NCBI RefSeq assembly: GCF_006337125.1
Contig: NZ_CP040887.1
Coordinates: forward strand, 1,612,001-1,676,000
Direction of reading: 5' to 3'
Source of the DNA: Serinicoccus chungangensis
Lineage (GTDB): Bacteria; Actinomycetota; Actinomycetes; Actinomycetales; Dermatophilaceae
DNA: 64,000 nt
Part shown: positions 51,864 to 61,080 of the stretch, piece by piece
Numbering within the stretch: position 1 is the first letter of the stretch
How the letters are laid out: each line of letters begins with the position of its first letter
Notes under the pieces: generated by a model
What the model saw: only the letters and a program-made list of their open reading frames with translations
Database searches by the model: none
What the model was told of the DNA's origin: nothing
Position numbers and translations under genes: made by a program

Positions 51864-52922
51864 TCACAGCACCCGCCGCACCACCGGGACCCGCCGTCCG
51901 ACCAGCACCAGACCCGTGGTCACGGCCGCGACCACGGCGAAGCGCGCCACCAGGACCGGCCAGGGAGCCACCGGGGGTCCGAGCACCCCGGTGTCCGTGG
52001 CGACGAGCAGGACGAGGAAGTGCAGCGCGAAGATGCCCAGGGTGGCCCGCCCCACCGGGTCCACCGCGGCCATCACCCGGTCCGAGGTGAGCGCCGAGAG
52101 GGCGCCCCCGGGGGCGAGCAGCGCCTGCGCCAGCAGGTAGACGGCGACCGACAGCACGGCGACCGAGGGCGAGTAGTAGTGCGCCCCCGCCCACTCCTGC
52201 AGCCAGGTCGGCGCGGCGGGGTTCTCCCACTGCCAGGTGAGGAGCACCGACAGGGCGACCACGACGAGCACCAGGACCGGCACGAGGGCTCCGGGCACCC
52301 GCACCCCGCGCAGCGCCCAGCCCAGGAGGTAGGCGCCGAGGTAGGGCAGCCACCACGTCCACGCGGCGTGCGTGACGCCGACCGGTGCGCCGCCCGCCCC
52401 CAGGGGCCACAGGGACAGGATCGGCACGGCGTACGCCGCCACCCCGGCGAGGAGCCACGCCCGACGGCTGGTCGCGGCCAGCCACGGCACGAGCAGCGGC
52501 GTCAGCAGCGACAGCCCCAGGACGATCCAGAGGAAGTACAGGTGCGGGGCGACCTGGCCGACGAGGGCCCGCCGCAACGCGTCCACGGGTCCCGCCCACG
52601 ACCCGGGCCGGGTCAGCGAGAGGTAGATCACGTAGACGAGGTTCCACACCACCACCGCGGGCAGCAGCCGCCCGACGCGCCGGCGCAGGAACTCTCCCGC
52701 GCCCGGGTAGCGCGCCGGGTCGAGCGCCAGGGTTCCGGACACCATGACGAAGACCGGCACGACCCACAGCAGCGGGAGGTCCAGGGCCCGGGCGACCCAC
52801 CCGTCCACCGGGTCCGTCCGCCCCTGCGCCCCCGCGGTGGCGGTGGCGCCGACCGTGTGGATGAGCACCACGCCGTAGACCGCCAGGCACCGCAGCCAGC
52901 TGATCCACGCCGTGCCTCGCAT
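51864..52922 (-). CDS. acyltransferase 3 family membrane protein
   Basis: 352 residues, about ten membrane helices. WLRCLAVYGVVLIHT at the start provides the family histidine; FVMVSGTLAL and RRRVGRLLPAVVVWNLVY follow, as in OafA/WecH-type O-acyltransferases. It probably acetylates a cell-surface sugar. Convergent with the SSB-like gene; stops are one base apart. Confidence 0.86.
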   Translation of the reverse strand: MRGTAWISWLRCLAVYGVVLIHTVGATATAGAQGRTDPVDGWVARALDLPLLWVVPVFVMVSGTLALDPARYPGAGEFLRRRVGRLLPAVVVWNLVYVIYLSLTRPGSWAGPVDALRRALVGQVAPHLYFLWIVLGLSLLTPLLVPWLAATSRRAWLLAGVAAYAVPILSLWPLGAGGAPVGVTHAAWTWWLPYLGAYLLGWALRGVRVPGALVPVLVLVVVALSVLLTWQWENPAAPTWLQEWAGAHYYSPSVAVLSVAVYLLAQALLAPGGALSALTSDRVMAAVDPVGRATLGIFALHFLVLLVATDTGVLGPPVAPWPVLVARFAVVAAVTTGLVLVGRRVPVVRRVL

Positions 52923-53003
52923 GCTCCCAGCCTCTCACCCGGGGGTGGTGGCGACGGCGGATCGTCGGGCAGGGCGTGGGCCGCGCGCCGTAGCCTGTCC
53001 CCC

Positions 53004-53867
53004 ATGCCCTCCCCCGCGCCGCCGACCCCCCGCACCGTCGAGCACGGTCCCTCACGCCTCGTCGCCTACGACTTCGGGGCCCACCTCAGCACCTGGGAGC
53101 TGGACGGCCGACCGGTGGTCTGGTGCAGCGAGGCGGCCGTGCTGGACGGCAGCCGGGCCATCCGGGGCGGGGTGCCCGTGTGCTTCCCCTGGTTCGCCGC
53201 GGGGCCCGACGGGGACCGCTCCCCCAGCCACGGCCTGGTCCGCACCGCGACCTGGCACCGCGCCCCGTCCCGGGACGCGGAGGTCTGGGCCTGGACCGTG
53301 ACCGACGAGGACGTCTCCGGCTCCCCCGGCGTCGAGCACCTGCCCGGGCCGTTCCGCCTGCGCTACGCCGTGTCGCTGCCGGCCGGGGCGGAGCACCCGT
53401 CGCTGCGTCTCGAGCTGGAGGTCACGAACCCGGGCACCGAGGTGCTGCCCGTCGAGGTGGCGCTGCACACCTACCTGGCGGTCCACGACGTGCGGCAGAC
53501 CGAGGTCACCGGCCTGGACGGTGCGACCTACCTCGACAAGACCACCGGCCGGCGCGGGCGCCTGCAGGGGCCGCTGCGCATCGAGGGACCGACCGACGCC
53601 GTGGTCGACTCCCCCGGCCGTCCGCACGTCGAGGTGCTCGACCAGGACCGCCGCCTCGTCCTGGAGACCCACGGCAGCACCCAGACGGTCGTCTGGAACC
53701 CCGGGCCCGAGCAGGCCGCCGCGACCAGCGACCTGGGGGACGACGCCTGGCCCGGGTTCCTCTGCGTGGAGACGGCGGCCACCGGTGACCTCGCCCTGCG
53801 CGTCCCGCCCGGGGCGACGCATACCGTGGGGTGCACCATCACGGTCCTCGACCGGAGGAGACGATGA
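53004..53867 (+). CDS. D-hexose-6-phosphate mutarotase (YeaD-type)
   Basis: 287 residues of the aldose-1-epimerase fold: AIRGGVPVCFPWFAAGPDG near residue 53, SPSHGLVRTATW near 74, VALHTYLAVHDV near 152 (His) and PGFLCVETAA near 250 (Glu). Interconverts anomers of glucose-6-phosphate. Leaderless: TAGCCT (52,991-52,996) seven bases before ATG. The stop overlaps the next ATG. Confidence 0.9.
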   Translation: MPSPAPPTPRTVEHGPSRLVAYDFGAHLSTWELDGRPVVWCSEAAVLDGSRAIRGGVPVCFPWFAAGPDGDRSPSHGLVRTATWHRAPSRDAEVWAWTVTDEDVSGSPGVEHLPGPFRLRYAVSLPAGAEHPSLRLELEVTNPGTEVLPVEVALHTYLAVHDVRQTEVTGLDGATYLDKTTGRRGRLQGPLRIEGPTDAVVDSPGRPHVEVLDQDRRLVLETHGSTQTVVWNPGPEQAAATSDLGDDAWPGFLCVETAATGDLALRVPPGATHTVGCTITVLDRRRR

Positions 53868-55336
53868 GCACGCAGGACCAGCCGGGCACGGCGGAGGACG
53901 CGCCCTCCCTCGACACCGACCTGCCGCAGCAGCCGCTGCCCGCCGGGCCCACCGGCCCGCTGCCGGACGAGGAGCCGCGCGGGGCCCCTGAGGAGGACAC
54001 CCCCGCGGCGCCGCCGACGGTGGACCGCGGTGACCTCATCCTGCAGGGGCTGCGGAGCGCGGCCGCCTGGTCGTGGCGCTTCCTGCTCGTCGTCGCCGCG
54101 GTCGCGGTGGTGCTCTACCTGCTCGGTCGGGTCTGGGTCGGGGTGCTGCCGATCATCCTCGCCCTCATCGTCAGCTCGGTGCTGTGGCCGACCGTCCGCT
54201 GGCTGCGCCGGTACCGCTGGCCGGCCGGGCTCGCCGCCGCCACGGTGCTCATCGGCGCCCTGGGCCTCTTCAGCGGGATCATCGCGGCCATCGCCCCTGG
54301 GGTCGGCAGCCAGCTGCGCCAGGTCGCCGACAACGTCACCGAGGGCGCCGACATCGTCCTCGAGTGGCTCTCCGGCCCCCCGGTCAACCTGCAGAGCGAG
54401 CAGCTCGACGACTACGTCGCCCGCGCCACGCAATGGCTCGAGTCCCGGGCCAGCGTGCTCGCCGAGGGCGCGCTGTCCACGCTGACGACCGTCGGCTCCA
54501 TCCTCGTCACCACCGTGCTCGTGCTCGTGCTCACCTTCTTCTTCCTCAAGGACGGGCACCGTTTCCTGCCCTGGCTGCGCCGGTCCGTGGGCCGCACCGC
54601 TGGTCTCTACCTCACCGAGGCGCTGGCGCGGGTGTGGGTGACGCTCGGTGGCTTCCTGCGGGCGCAGGCCGTCGTCGCCGCCGTCGACTCGGTCTTCATC
54701 GGCCTGGGGCTCGTCCTGCTCCAGGTGCCCCTCGCCTTCGCCCTGGCCGTCATCACCTTCTTCCTGGCCTTCATCCCCATCATCGGCGCCTTCGTCGCCG
54801 GCGGCCTCGCGGTGCTCGTCGCCCTGGTGTCGCAGGGCTGGGTGACCGCCCTCTGGGTGCTCGTCATCGTCGTGGTCGTGCAGCAGGCGGAGAGCACCTT
54901 CGTCGCCCCGCTCATGCACAGCCGCGTCATGTCGATGCACCCGGTCGTGGTGATCCTGGGGGTCGCGGCGGGCGGCACGCTGTGGGGCGTGCTCGGCGCG
55001 TTCCTCGCGGTGCCCGTGCTCGCCTCGGCGCTGACCCTCATCCGGTTCGGCAGCGAGCACCTGGACCTGCGCACCGGCGAGCTGCACACCGACGACCTGC
55101 GCAACGTCACCCCCGAGGGCCGGCGGGCCGCCGAGCGGGCGGAGAGCGCCGCGCCCATCTTCCAGCTGCGGGCGCGCCGGGCCTACCTCCAGGCGCAGGG
55201 CGAGCAGGGCGCGGCCCGGGTCGCGCTGCTCGACCGGACCACCGAGATCGCGGCGTCGCTGCGCGACCGGCTCCTTCCCCCCATCCTGCGCCGGGACCGG
55301 GAGGACGCCGAGCAGGACGGTCCACCCCGGGCATGA
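53864..55336 (+). CDS. AI-2E/YdiK-family permease
   Basis: 490 residues: a 55-residue acidic, Pro-rich N-terminus, then the UPF0118/AI-2E transporter core with about eight helices (VLPIILALIVSSVLWPTVRWL; FLKDGHRFLPWLRRS; FLAFIPIIGAFVAGGLA; HPVVVILGVAAGGTLWG). Family members include autoinducer-2 exporters and Na+/H+ antiporter-like proteins; the ligand is unknown here. ATGA overlap with the mutarotase gene; a strong hairpin follows. Confidence 0.88.
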   Translation: MSTQDQPGTAEDAPSLDTDLPQQPLPAGPTGPLPDEEPRGAPEEDTPAAPPTVDRGDLILQGLRSAAAWSWRFLLVVAAVAVVLYLLGRVWVGVLPIILALIVSSVLWPTVRWLRRYRWPAGLAAATVLIGALGLFSGIIAAIAPGVGSQLRQVADNVTEGADIVLEWLSGPPVNLQSEQLDDYVARATQWLESRASVLAEGALSTLTTVGSILVTTVLVLVLTFFFLKDGHRFLPWLRRSVGRTAGLYLTEALARVWVTLGGFLRAQAVVAAVDSVFIGLGLVLLQVPLAFALAVITFFLAFIPIIGAFVAGGLAVLVALVSQGWVTALWVLVIVVVVQQAESTFVAPLMHSRVMSMHPVVVILGVAAGGTLWGVLGAFLAVPVLASALTLIRFGSEHLDLRTGELHTDDLRNVTPEGRRAAERAESAAPIFQLRARRAYLQAQGEQGAARVALLDRTTEIAASLRDRLLPPILRRDREDAEQDGPPRA

Positions 55337-55339
55337 CGA

Positions 55340-55367
55340 ACGCCCCCGGCCGTCCGGCCGGGGGCGT
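55340..55367. terminator. hairpin terminator
   Basis: 12-bp perfect stem ACGCCCCCGGCC/GGCCGGGGGCGT with a four-base loop, directly after the permease stop and before the end of the convergent csbD gene. Confidence 0.88.
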
Positions 55368-55399
55368 CGTCGTGGTCGGCGCGGCGCGCCGGACCCGGA

Positions 55400-55582
55400 C
55401 TAGCGCGTGGCATCCTTCCAGGCGTCCTTGGCGTTCTCGCCGGCCTGCTTGACGTTGGCGCCGGTCTGGTCGGCCCGACCCTCCGCCTCCATCTGCTCGT
55501 TGTCGGTGGCGTCGCCGACGCCCTCCTTGGCCTTGCCCTTCAGCTCCTCGGCCTTGTTCGAGATCTTGTCTCCGAGACCCAT
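55400..55582 (-). CDS. CsbD-family stress protein
   Basis: 60 residues, highly charged, with the CsbD pattern DKISNKAEELKGKAKEGVGD and a second VKQAGENAKDAWKDA segment. Small general-stress protein of unknown mechanism. AAGGAG lies seven bases before ATG 55,582. Confidence 0.9.
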   Translation of the reverse strand: MGLGDKISNKAEELKGKAKEGVGDATDNEQMEAEGRADQTGANVKQAGENAKDAWKDATR

Positions 55583-55699
55583 GGTCTGCTCCTTTCCTCG
55601 GCAACCCCCTCAGCCTCGCCCCGGCAGGAGGCCCCCGCAACCCGAACCGCCCCCTCGAGCCTCCTCACCGCTGGCCGTCGTGTCCCTACGATGGGCCTC

Positions 55700-57088
55700 A
55701 TGACAGCTCCCCCGGTGCCCAGGGCCGACCCCGCGTCCGAACGCACCCGCGCCCACCAGCGCGCCTTCGGGTGGTACGACTGGGCCAACTCCGCCTACGT
55801 CACGACCACCGGCACGGTCCTCATCGCGCCCTACCTCACCGCCCTGGCCCGGGCCGACGCCTGCCCGGACCTGGCCGAGGGCGACACCTGCGAGCAGATG
55901 CTGTCCGTGCTCGGGGTGCCGGTGGCCGTGGGGTCGGTCGCGCCCTACACCATCACCGTGGCGACCCTGGTGTCGGCCGTGGTGCTGCTCTTCGTCGGGG
56001 CCGTCGCGGACCGGCACCCCCGGCCGACGTGGCTCCTCGGTGGGCTGGCCTGGGTCGGCGCCGCCGCCGCCGCCTCGATGTTCTTCCTCGACGGCAGCAA
56101 CTGGGAGCTGGGGGTGCTGCTCGTCGTCGTGGCCAACCTGTGCCTGGGGGCCTCGACCGTGGTCTACGACGCCCTGCTCGTCCGGGTGGCCTCGCCCGAC
56201 GACCGCGACCGGGTCTCCTCGAGAGCCTGGGCCCTGGGCTACCTGGGTGGAGGCGTGCTGCTCGCGCTCAACCTCGGTCTCATGACCGTCCACGAGTCCC
56301 TCGGCATCTCCTACACGATGGCCGTGCGCCTCAACCTGCTGTCGGCCGGCCTCTGGTGGGCGGTCTTCACGCTCATCCCCGTCATCGGGCTGCGGCGCAT
56401 CCGGGGCACCACCGCCGCCCCCGTGGCGCGCTCGGCCGGGGTGCTGGGCGGCACGGTCACCCAGCTGCGGGACACCTTCGGGGACCTGCGCGGCTACCCG
56501 CACACGCTGCTGTTCCTGCTGGCCTACCTCTTCTTCAACGACGGCATCCAGACGGTCATCTCCTCCGCGAGCCTCTACGGCAGCGAGGCCCTGGGGTTCG
56601 ACACGAGCCAGCTCATCATCACCATCCTGCTCGTCCAGTTCGTCGCCTTCGGCGGTGCGCTGGTCTTCGGCGCGATCGCCGGGCGGGTGGGGGCCAAGCG
56701 CACGGTGCTGGGCGGGCTCGTCATGTGGACGCTGGTGGTGGCCTTCGCCTACTTCGTGCCCACCGGCGCGTTCACGGTCTGGCTCGTCTGCGCGGTCTTC
56801 ATCGGCACCGTCATGGGTGGGACCCAGGCGCTGTCCCGCTCGCTCTACTCCCAGCTCGTCCCCACGGGCAAGGAGTCGGAGTACTTCAGCTTCTACCAGG
56901 CGATGGAGCGGGGCACGAGCTGGTTCGGGACCCTCGCCTTCGGTCTCACCTACCAGCTCACCGGGTCCTACCGCCCGGCGATCCTGGTCACCATCGCCTT
57001 CTTCGTCGTCGGGGGCCTCATCCTCACCCGCGTCGACATGCGCCGCGGCATCGCCATGGCCGGCAACGAGCAGCCGCGCAAGGTCTGA
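55700..57088 (+). CDS. MFS transporter, UMF1/ATG22 family
   Basis: 462 residues, about 12 helices. FGWYDWANSAYVTTTGTVL at the start and QALSRSLYSQLVPTGKESEYFSFY in the second half are the UMF1/ATG22-like signatures (amino-acid efflux relatives). ATG 55,700 is preferred to ATG 55,691 because TACGAT (55,687-55,692) lies seven bases upstream and would overlap the longer start. Confidence 0.88.
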   Translation: MTAPPVPRADPASERTRAHQRAFGWYDWANSAYVTTTGTVLIAPYLTALARADACPDLAEGDTCEQMLSVLGVPVAVGSVAPYTITVATLVSAVVLLFVGAVADRHPRPTWLLGGLAWVGAAAAASMFFLDGSNWELGVLLVVVANLCLGASTVVYDALLVRVASPDDRDRVSSRAWALGYLGGGVLLALNLGLMTVHESLGISYTMAVRLNLLSAGLWWAVFTLIPVIGLRRIRGTTAAPVARSAGVLGGTVTQLRDTFGDLRGYPHTLLFLLAYLFFNDGIQTVISSASLYGSEALGFDTSQLIITILLVQFVAFGGALVFGAIAGRVGAKRTVLGGLVMWTLVVAFAYFVPTGAFTVWLVCAVFIGTVMGGTQALSRSLYSQLVPTGKESEYFSFYQAMERGTSWFGTLAFGLTYQLTGSYRPAILVTIAFFVVGGLILTRVDMRRGIAMAGNEQPRKV

Positions 57089-57107
57089 GGGGTCCCGGGG
57101 ACGCCGA

Positions 57108-57141
57108 GAGGGCGTGGCCCGCCGTCGCGGACCACGCCCTC
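57108..57141. terminator. bidirectional hairpin between UMF1 gene and rbpA
   Basis: GAGGGCGTGG (57,108-57,117) pairs with CCACGCCCTC (57,132-57,141); 14-base loop. It lies between the convergent stops. Confidence 0.75.
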
Positions 57142-57162
57142 ACCGGACGGGTAGGTCGTGCC

Positions 57163-57522
57163 TCAGGCGCTGCGCTTGCGCCGCGGCTTCTCGCCGCGCA
57201 TCTCGCGCAGCAGGGCCAGCCGCTCCTCGAGGAGCTCCTCGAGCTCGGGCACCGAGCGGCGCTCGAGCAGCATGTCCCAGTGGGTGCGCTGCGGCTTGGT
57301 CGCCTTCAGCTCGGGCTCGGGGCCGTTCTCCAGCTTGGCGTCGAGACCGCAACGGCACTCCCAGATCGGCGGGATCTCCGCCTCCACCGAGAAGGGCAGC
57401 TCGCTGACGTGCCCGTCCGGGCAGACGTAGCGGCTGATCTCTCGGTCACTGAAGGTGACGCCCTCGTCGCTCTCGAAGGAGAGCCAGCTGAGGTTGGTGC
57501 CGCGCAGGGACCGCTCTGCCAT
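57163..57522 (-). CDS. rbpA: RNA polymerase-binding protein RbpA
   Basis: 119 residues. RbpA binds the primary sigma factor and stabilises the promoter open complex; it is specific to actinobacteria. Visible: GTNLSWLSFESDEGV, zinc-type core VCPDGHVSELPFSVEAEIP and WECRCGLDAKL, C-terminal sigma-interacting helix WDMLLERRSVPELEELLEER. GGGAG is eight bases before ATG 57,522; an ATG five codons upstream is possible. The 230 bases upstream hold no obvious sigma-R promoter. Confidence 0.96.
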   Translation of the reverse strand: MAERSLRGTNLSWLSFESDEGVTFSDREISRYVCPDGHVSELPFSVEAEIPPIWECRCGLDAKLENGPEPELKATKPQRTHWDMLLERRSVPELEELLEERLALLREMRGEKPRRKRSA

Positions 57523-57736
57523 GTGTTCCACTCCCATCGTGTCATCGGACACGCGTGATCGTTTCGCTGTCGCGTTCGGTGGGCGGCTGCCGGACCTGGA
57601 CCTGTGACCGCCCTGCTGACTGGTGTCAACGTCGACCGGCCGCCCCGTGTTCCCTGTCCCGTCCACCGTCCTGGACGCATCGAGATGCGGTGGTCGGTGC
57701 GAGGGGGAAACGTCTCATGATAGCGCTGTCGGGGTC

Positions 57737-57754
57737 GCGCTGACCAGTCAGCGC
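57737..57754 (-). terminator. short hairpin after fxsA
   Basis: Perfect 8-bp arms GCGCTGAC/GTCAGCGC with a two-base centre, immediately downstream of the fxsA stop. It may attenuate or terminate the lnt-ppm1-fxsA transcript before rbpA, or act as an operator. Confidence 0.5.
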
Positions 57755-57755
57755 G

Positions 57756-58304
57756 TCACCGTCCGAGAGGAGGACGCGTGTCGTCCTCCCACGGTGGCGG
57801 GTGCTCGTCGACGATCTCGCCGTCGATGACCGTCCCGGAGCCGGGTGGTCGACCGGCGCGACGACCGGCCGGTCCGACCGGGCCCCCGACCACCGTCAGC
57901 GCCCTGCTGGCCACCACGGCCTGGAGCAGCCGCCGGGCCGCGGGTCGGGTGAAGGGCAGCACGAGGAGGAGGGCCAGGACGTCGCTGACGAAGCCCGGCA
58001 GGAGCAGCAGCAGGCCCCCGACCATGAGCAGGATCGCGTCGGTGGCCTCGTCGGCCGGCATCCTGCCCGAGCTCAGCGCCTGCTGCAGCGCGCGGTAGGT
58101 GCGGCTGCTCTCCCGTCGGGCCAGCCAGGTGCCGAGGACGGCCACCGCCACGACGAGGAAGAGGGTCCACCACAGACCGATGCTGCGTCCCACGGCCACG
58201 AGGACGGCGATCTCCACGAGCGGGAGCAGCACCAGGGCGAGCAGCACCCACCTCAGGACCGGTCGGCGCCGGGCGCTGCTGCCGGATGGGGCGGTCGTGC
58301 TCAC
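57756..58304 (-). CDS. fxsA: FxsA family membrane protein
   Basis: 182 residues: helices LLALVLLPLVEIAVLVAVGRSIG and LFLVVAVAVLGTWLARRES, then AILLMVGGLLLLLPGFVSDVLALLLVLP, the FxsA pattern; hydrophilic tail. Suppresses phage exclusion in E. coli when overexpressed; native role unclear. GTG 58,304 overlaps the ppm1 stop (GTGA). Confidence 0.9.
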   Translation of the reverse strand: MSTTAPSGSSARRRPVLRWVLLALVLLPLVEIAVLVAVGRSIGLWWTLFLVVAVAVLGTWLARRESSRTYRALQQALSSGRMPADEATDAILLMVGGLLLLLPGFVSDVLALLLVLPFTRPAARRLLQAVVASRALTVVGGPVGPAGRRAGRPPGSGTVIDGEIVDEHPPPWEDDTRPPLGR

Positions 58305-59101
58305 GTGGCCTCCTCGAGGTGGTGCCAACGAGAACGGTCCCGCCCGGCCAGGTGTTCCCTGAGCTGCTCCGTCCGGCGCTGCCACGCCCACACGCCCACC
58401 AGCACCACGGCCTCCCGGACGATGTCGCCGGTCATCTTGGAGGACCCCTCGACGCGCTCGACGAAAGCGATCGGCACCTCGACGACGCGCAGCCCCGCCT
58501 CCACGGCACGGCGCGTGAGGTCCACCTGGAAGCAGTAGCCCTGGGAGGCCACCGGACCGGCCACCAGCTCGGTCAGCTGCGGCAGCCGGTAGACCCGGAA
58601 GCCGGCCGTGGCGTCGTGGACGGGCAGCCCCAGGGCGAGCCGGGTGTAGGTGTTGGCGCCGACCGACAGCAACCGCCGGTGCCAGGGCCAGCGGTGCACC
58701 GAACCCCCCGCCACCCAGCGGGAGCCGATGACCACGTCGGCGCCCGGTCCGCGCTCGGCGGCCGCCAGCAGGGCGGGCAGCTGCTCGGGCTGGTGCGACC
58801 CGTCGGCGTCCATCTCCACGACCGCGTCGAACCCTCGTCGCGCGGCCCAGGCGAAACCGGCCAGGTAGGCCGGGCCGAGGCCCTGCTTGCCCGGTCGGTG
58901 CAGGACGTGGACGTTCGGGTCGGCGGCGGCGATCCGCCCGGCCAGCTCGCCGGTGCCGTCCGGGCTGGCGTCGTCGACGACCAGCACGTCCGCCTCGGGG
59001 ACGGCCTGCCGGACCCGGCGCAGCACCTCGGGGAGGGAGGCACGCTCCTGGTAGGTCGGGATGCAGACGCAGACGCGGTGCAGCGGGCCACGAGAGGTCA
59101 T
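58301..59101 (-). CDS. ppm1: polyprenol monophosphomannose synthase
   Basis: 266 residues, GT2 glycosyltransferase making polyprenyl-phosphate-mannose from GDP-mannose: CIPTYQERASLPEVL, VVDDASPDGTGELA, MDADGSHQPEQLP (DxD), IGSRWVAGGSV. The donor feeds mannosylation of lipoglycans and proteins. It lies nine bases after lnt in the same operon; the two are fused in mycobacterial Ppm1, so this is the split form. Confidence 0.92.
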   Translation of the reverse strand: MTSRGPLHRVCVCIPTYQERASLPEVLRRVRQAVPEADVLVVDDASPDGTGELAGRIAAADPNVHVLHRPGKQGLGPAYLAGFAWAARRGFDAVVEMDADGSHQPEQLPALLAAAERGPGADVVIGSRWVAGGSVHRWPWHRRLLSVGANTYTRLALGLPVHDATAGFRVYRLPQLTELVAGPVASQGYCFQVDLTRRAVEAGLRVVEVPIAFVERVEGSSKMTGDIVREAVVLVGVWAWQRRTEQLREHLAGRDRSRWHHLEEAT

Positions 59102-59110
59102 CCGGTCAGC

Positions 59111-60640
59111 CTAGACGGCGTCGGGAGGGCGCCTGACCAGCAGCCCGACCAGAGCGAGCAGCACGAGCAGGGCGGCTGCGGGCACGACCCACGGGCCGGT
59201 GGTGACCGCGGGGGTGAGCTCGGAGCGCAGCGGCAGCTCGTCGCGCAGCACCGCCTGCGTGAAGAGGTCGGTGGGCTCGTGCACCACCCCGTCCGGGCTG
59301 ATGAGCCCCGAGATCCCGACATTGCTGATGTGGACGACGGAGCGGCCGTACTCGACGGCGCGCACCCGGGAGGTGGCGATGTGCTGGGCGGACTGGTCGC
59401 CCTCGCCGAACCACGCGTTGCTCGTCGGGACGACCAGCAGCTCGGCCCCACCGGCGACCACGTCGCGCACGGCCGGGTCGACGACCACCTCGAAGCAGAT
59501 GCCCAGCCCCAACCGGACGTCCCGGCCGTCGGCGAGCCGCACGTCCATGAGTCCGGGCTCGGAGCCCGCCTCCCAGTCGGGGATGCGGTCGACCCACTCG
59601 GACAGGTGGCGCACGAGCGGGCGCAGCGGCATCCGCTCCCCGAACGGGGCGAGGTAGACCTTCTGGTAGGTGTCGTCCACCCCCTCGCCCGGCTGCAGCT
59701 CGAGCACGATGTTGCGCGGCGCCTCCCCCGTGCCGTAGGACACGGCCCCGAGCACGACCGGTGCACCGAGCGCGTCGACGCCGGCCATCATCTGCTCGAC
59801 CGTGGTGGGTCCCTCGGACGGGGAGAACGGGTCGAGGTCGCTCGCGCCCTCGGGCCAGATGACGAGGTCGGGCGCTGCGGTCTCTCCGGCCGAGACCTCC
59901 GCGGCCAGCTCCTCGGTCATCGAGGTGTAGCGCTCGAGCATGGTGCCGCGCTCGGCGCTCAGGGTCCGGGTGAACTCCGGCGGCAGGTCGCCCTGGACGG
60001 CGACGACGTCCAGCGGCTCCCCCTCGGTGGGCCGCGGCAGCGCGGTCGGCGCCAGGGCCACCACGGTCGCCACGGCCACGAGGAGCGCGGCACGCGGCAG
60101 GCTCCTGGTGGCTCCGGACCCGACGGCGAATTGCGCCGCACGGGCGAGCACGCCGCCGACCAGGGCCACGAGGAAGCCCAGCCCGGTGACCGCGACGAGG
60201 CTCGCGGCCCCCAGCAGAGGGCTGTCCGCCTGGCTGAACCCGAGCCGCGCCCACGGGAACCCGCCGAAGGGCGTGACCGACCGGGCGTACTCCATGAGCA
60301 CCCACGCCGCCGCCCCGACGACCGGTCGGACGGCTGCCGAGCGCTGCAGCAGGGCGAGCAGACCTCCCAGCGCGGCGGGGTAGAGCGCCGAGGCGACGCT
60401 CATGGCGACCCACGGCATGATGCCGGCGTAGGTGCTGGCCCAGACGAACATCGGGGTGTACCACGTCAGGCCGAGCAGGAACCCGGCCGCCAGGCCGGTC
60501 CGCACCCGCGCTCCGGCCGTGGCGAGGGCCAGCGCCCCCACCCCCACCATGGCGAGCGGCCAGACGTCGTGCCCCGGGAAGGCGAGCCAGAGGGCGACGC
60601 CGCCGAGGATCGCGAGCAGGAGTCGGAGCGGCCAGGGCAC
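59111..60640 (-). CDS. lnt: apolipoprotein N-acyltransferase
   Basis: 509 residues. About seven N-terminal membrane helices and a nitrilase-like domain with the Glu-Lys-Cys triad in LVIWPEGASDLDP, DTYQKVYLAPFGERMP and RLGLGICFEVVV. Transfers an acyl chain to the N-terminal cysteine of lipoproteins. Start GTG 60,640 (VPWPLRLLLAILGG); a longer GTG start at 60,685 exists. Pairs with ppm1 downstream. Confidence 0.92.
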   Translation of the reverse strand: MPWPLRLLLAILGGVALWLAFPGHDVWPLAMVGVGALALATAGARVRTGLAAGFLLGLTWYTPMFVWASTYAGIMPWVAMSVASALYPAALGGLLALLQRSAAVRPVVGAAAWVLMEYARSVTPFGGFPWARLGFSQADSPLLGAASLVAVTGLGFLVALVGGVLARAAQFAVGSGATRSLPRAALLVAVATVVALAPTALPRPTEGEPLDVVAVQGDLPPEFTRTLSAERGTMLERYTSMTEELAAEVSAGETAAPDLVIWPEGASDLDPFSPSEGPTTVEQMMAGVDALGAPVVLGAVSYGTGEAPRNIVLELQPGEGVDDTYQKVYLAPFGERMPLRPLVRHLSEWVDRIPDWEAGSEPGLMDVRLADGRDVRLGLGICFEVVVDPAVRDVVAGGAELLVVPTSNAWFGEGDQSAQHIATSRVRAVEYGRSVVHISNVGISGLISPDGVVHEPTDLFTQAVLRDELPLRSELTPAVTTGPWVVPAAALLVLLALVGLLVRRPPDAV

Positions 60641-61080
60641 GGCTCCAGCGTACGGACCCCTGCGGACATAGCCGGACCCCGGCACCTTTGGGGCCGGTCC
60701 GTACGCGGCTGGCGGCCGGCACGGTCCCGTTGTCTACTCGGTGCTCGGGGCCCTGGCTCCCCCGCCGGGCGCGTCGACGCCCGAGGGACAGACACGAAGG
60801 TAGGTCGCGCCGAGACGAGTGTCAACAACGCTCTGACCTGCGGCGATGGGAGAAATCGCAGGTCAGTCGGTCGCCCTGGTCGAGGTCCTTGGTGAGATAT
60901 TTACCTCACCTCGGCGTGTCGCTACGGACACGCCGCCCCGACATCTGCGAAGGGTGGCCGTCGGGAGGGCGGTCGGCTGAGACCGGCTGTGCGGCCACAT
61001 CGTCCGGCCAATAGGTCATGTGACAAGAAATCATCCTGTCGGTACTCGCATACGCCGGACATCATCCGTAGCATGGCGGG
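60641..61080. other. 440-bp intergenic region with three inverted repeats
   Basis: Longest non-coding gap. It separates the divergent lnt and KamA-family genes. Three inverted repeats stand in a row: CTGACCTGCG/CGCAGGTCAG (60,833-60,866), GGTGAGATATTTACCTCACC (60,891-60,910) and GGCGTGTC/GACACGCC (60,913-60,934). A leaderless -10 TAGCAT is at 61,069-61,074. The upstream part (60,641-60,830) shows nothing recognisable. Confidence 0.75.

Noticed and set aside
57523..57755. Sigma-R (GGAAT/GTT) promoter for rbpA as in Streptomyces
   Set aside because: No GGAAT-N18-GTT pair was found on the - strand upstream of rbpA.
60640..60685. Longer lnt start at GTG 60,685
   Set aside because: The added residues are not membrane-like, and the hydrophobic N-terminus begins properly at GTG 60,640; kept only as an alternative.
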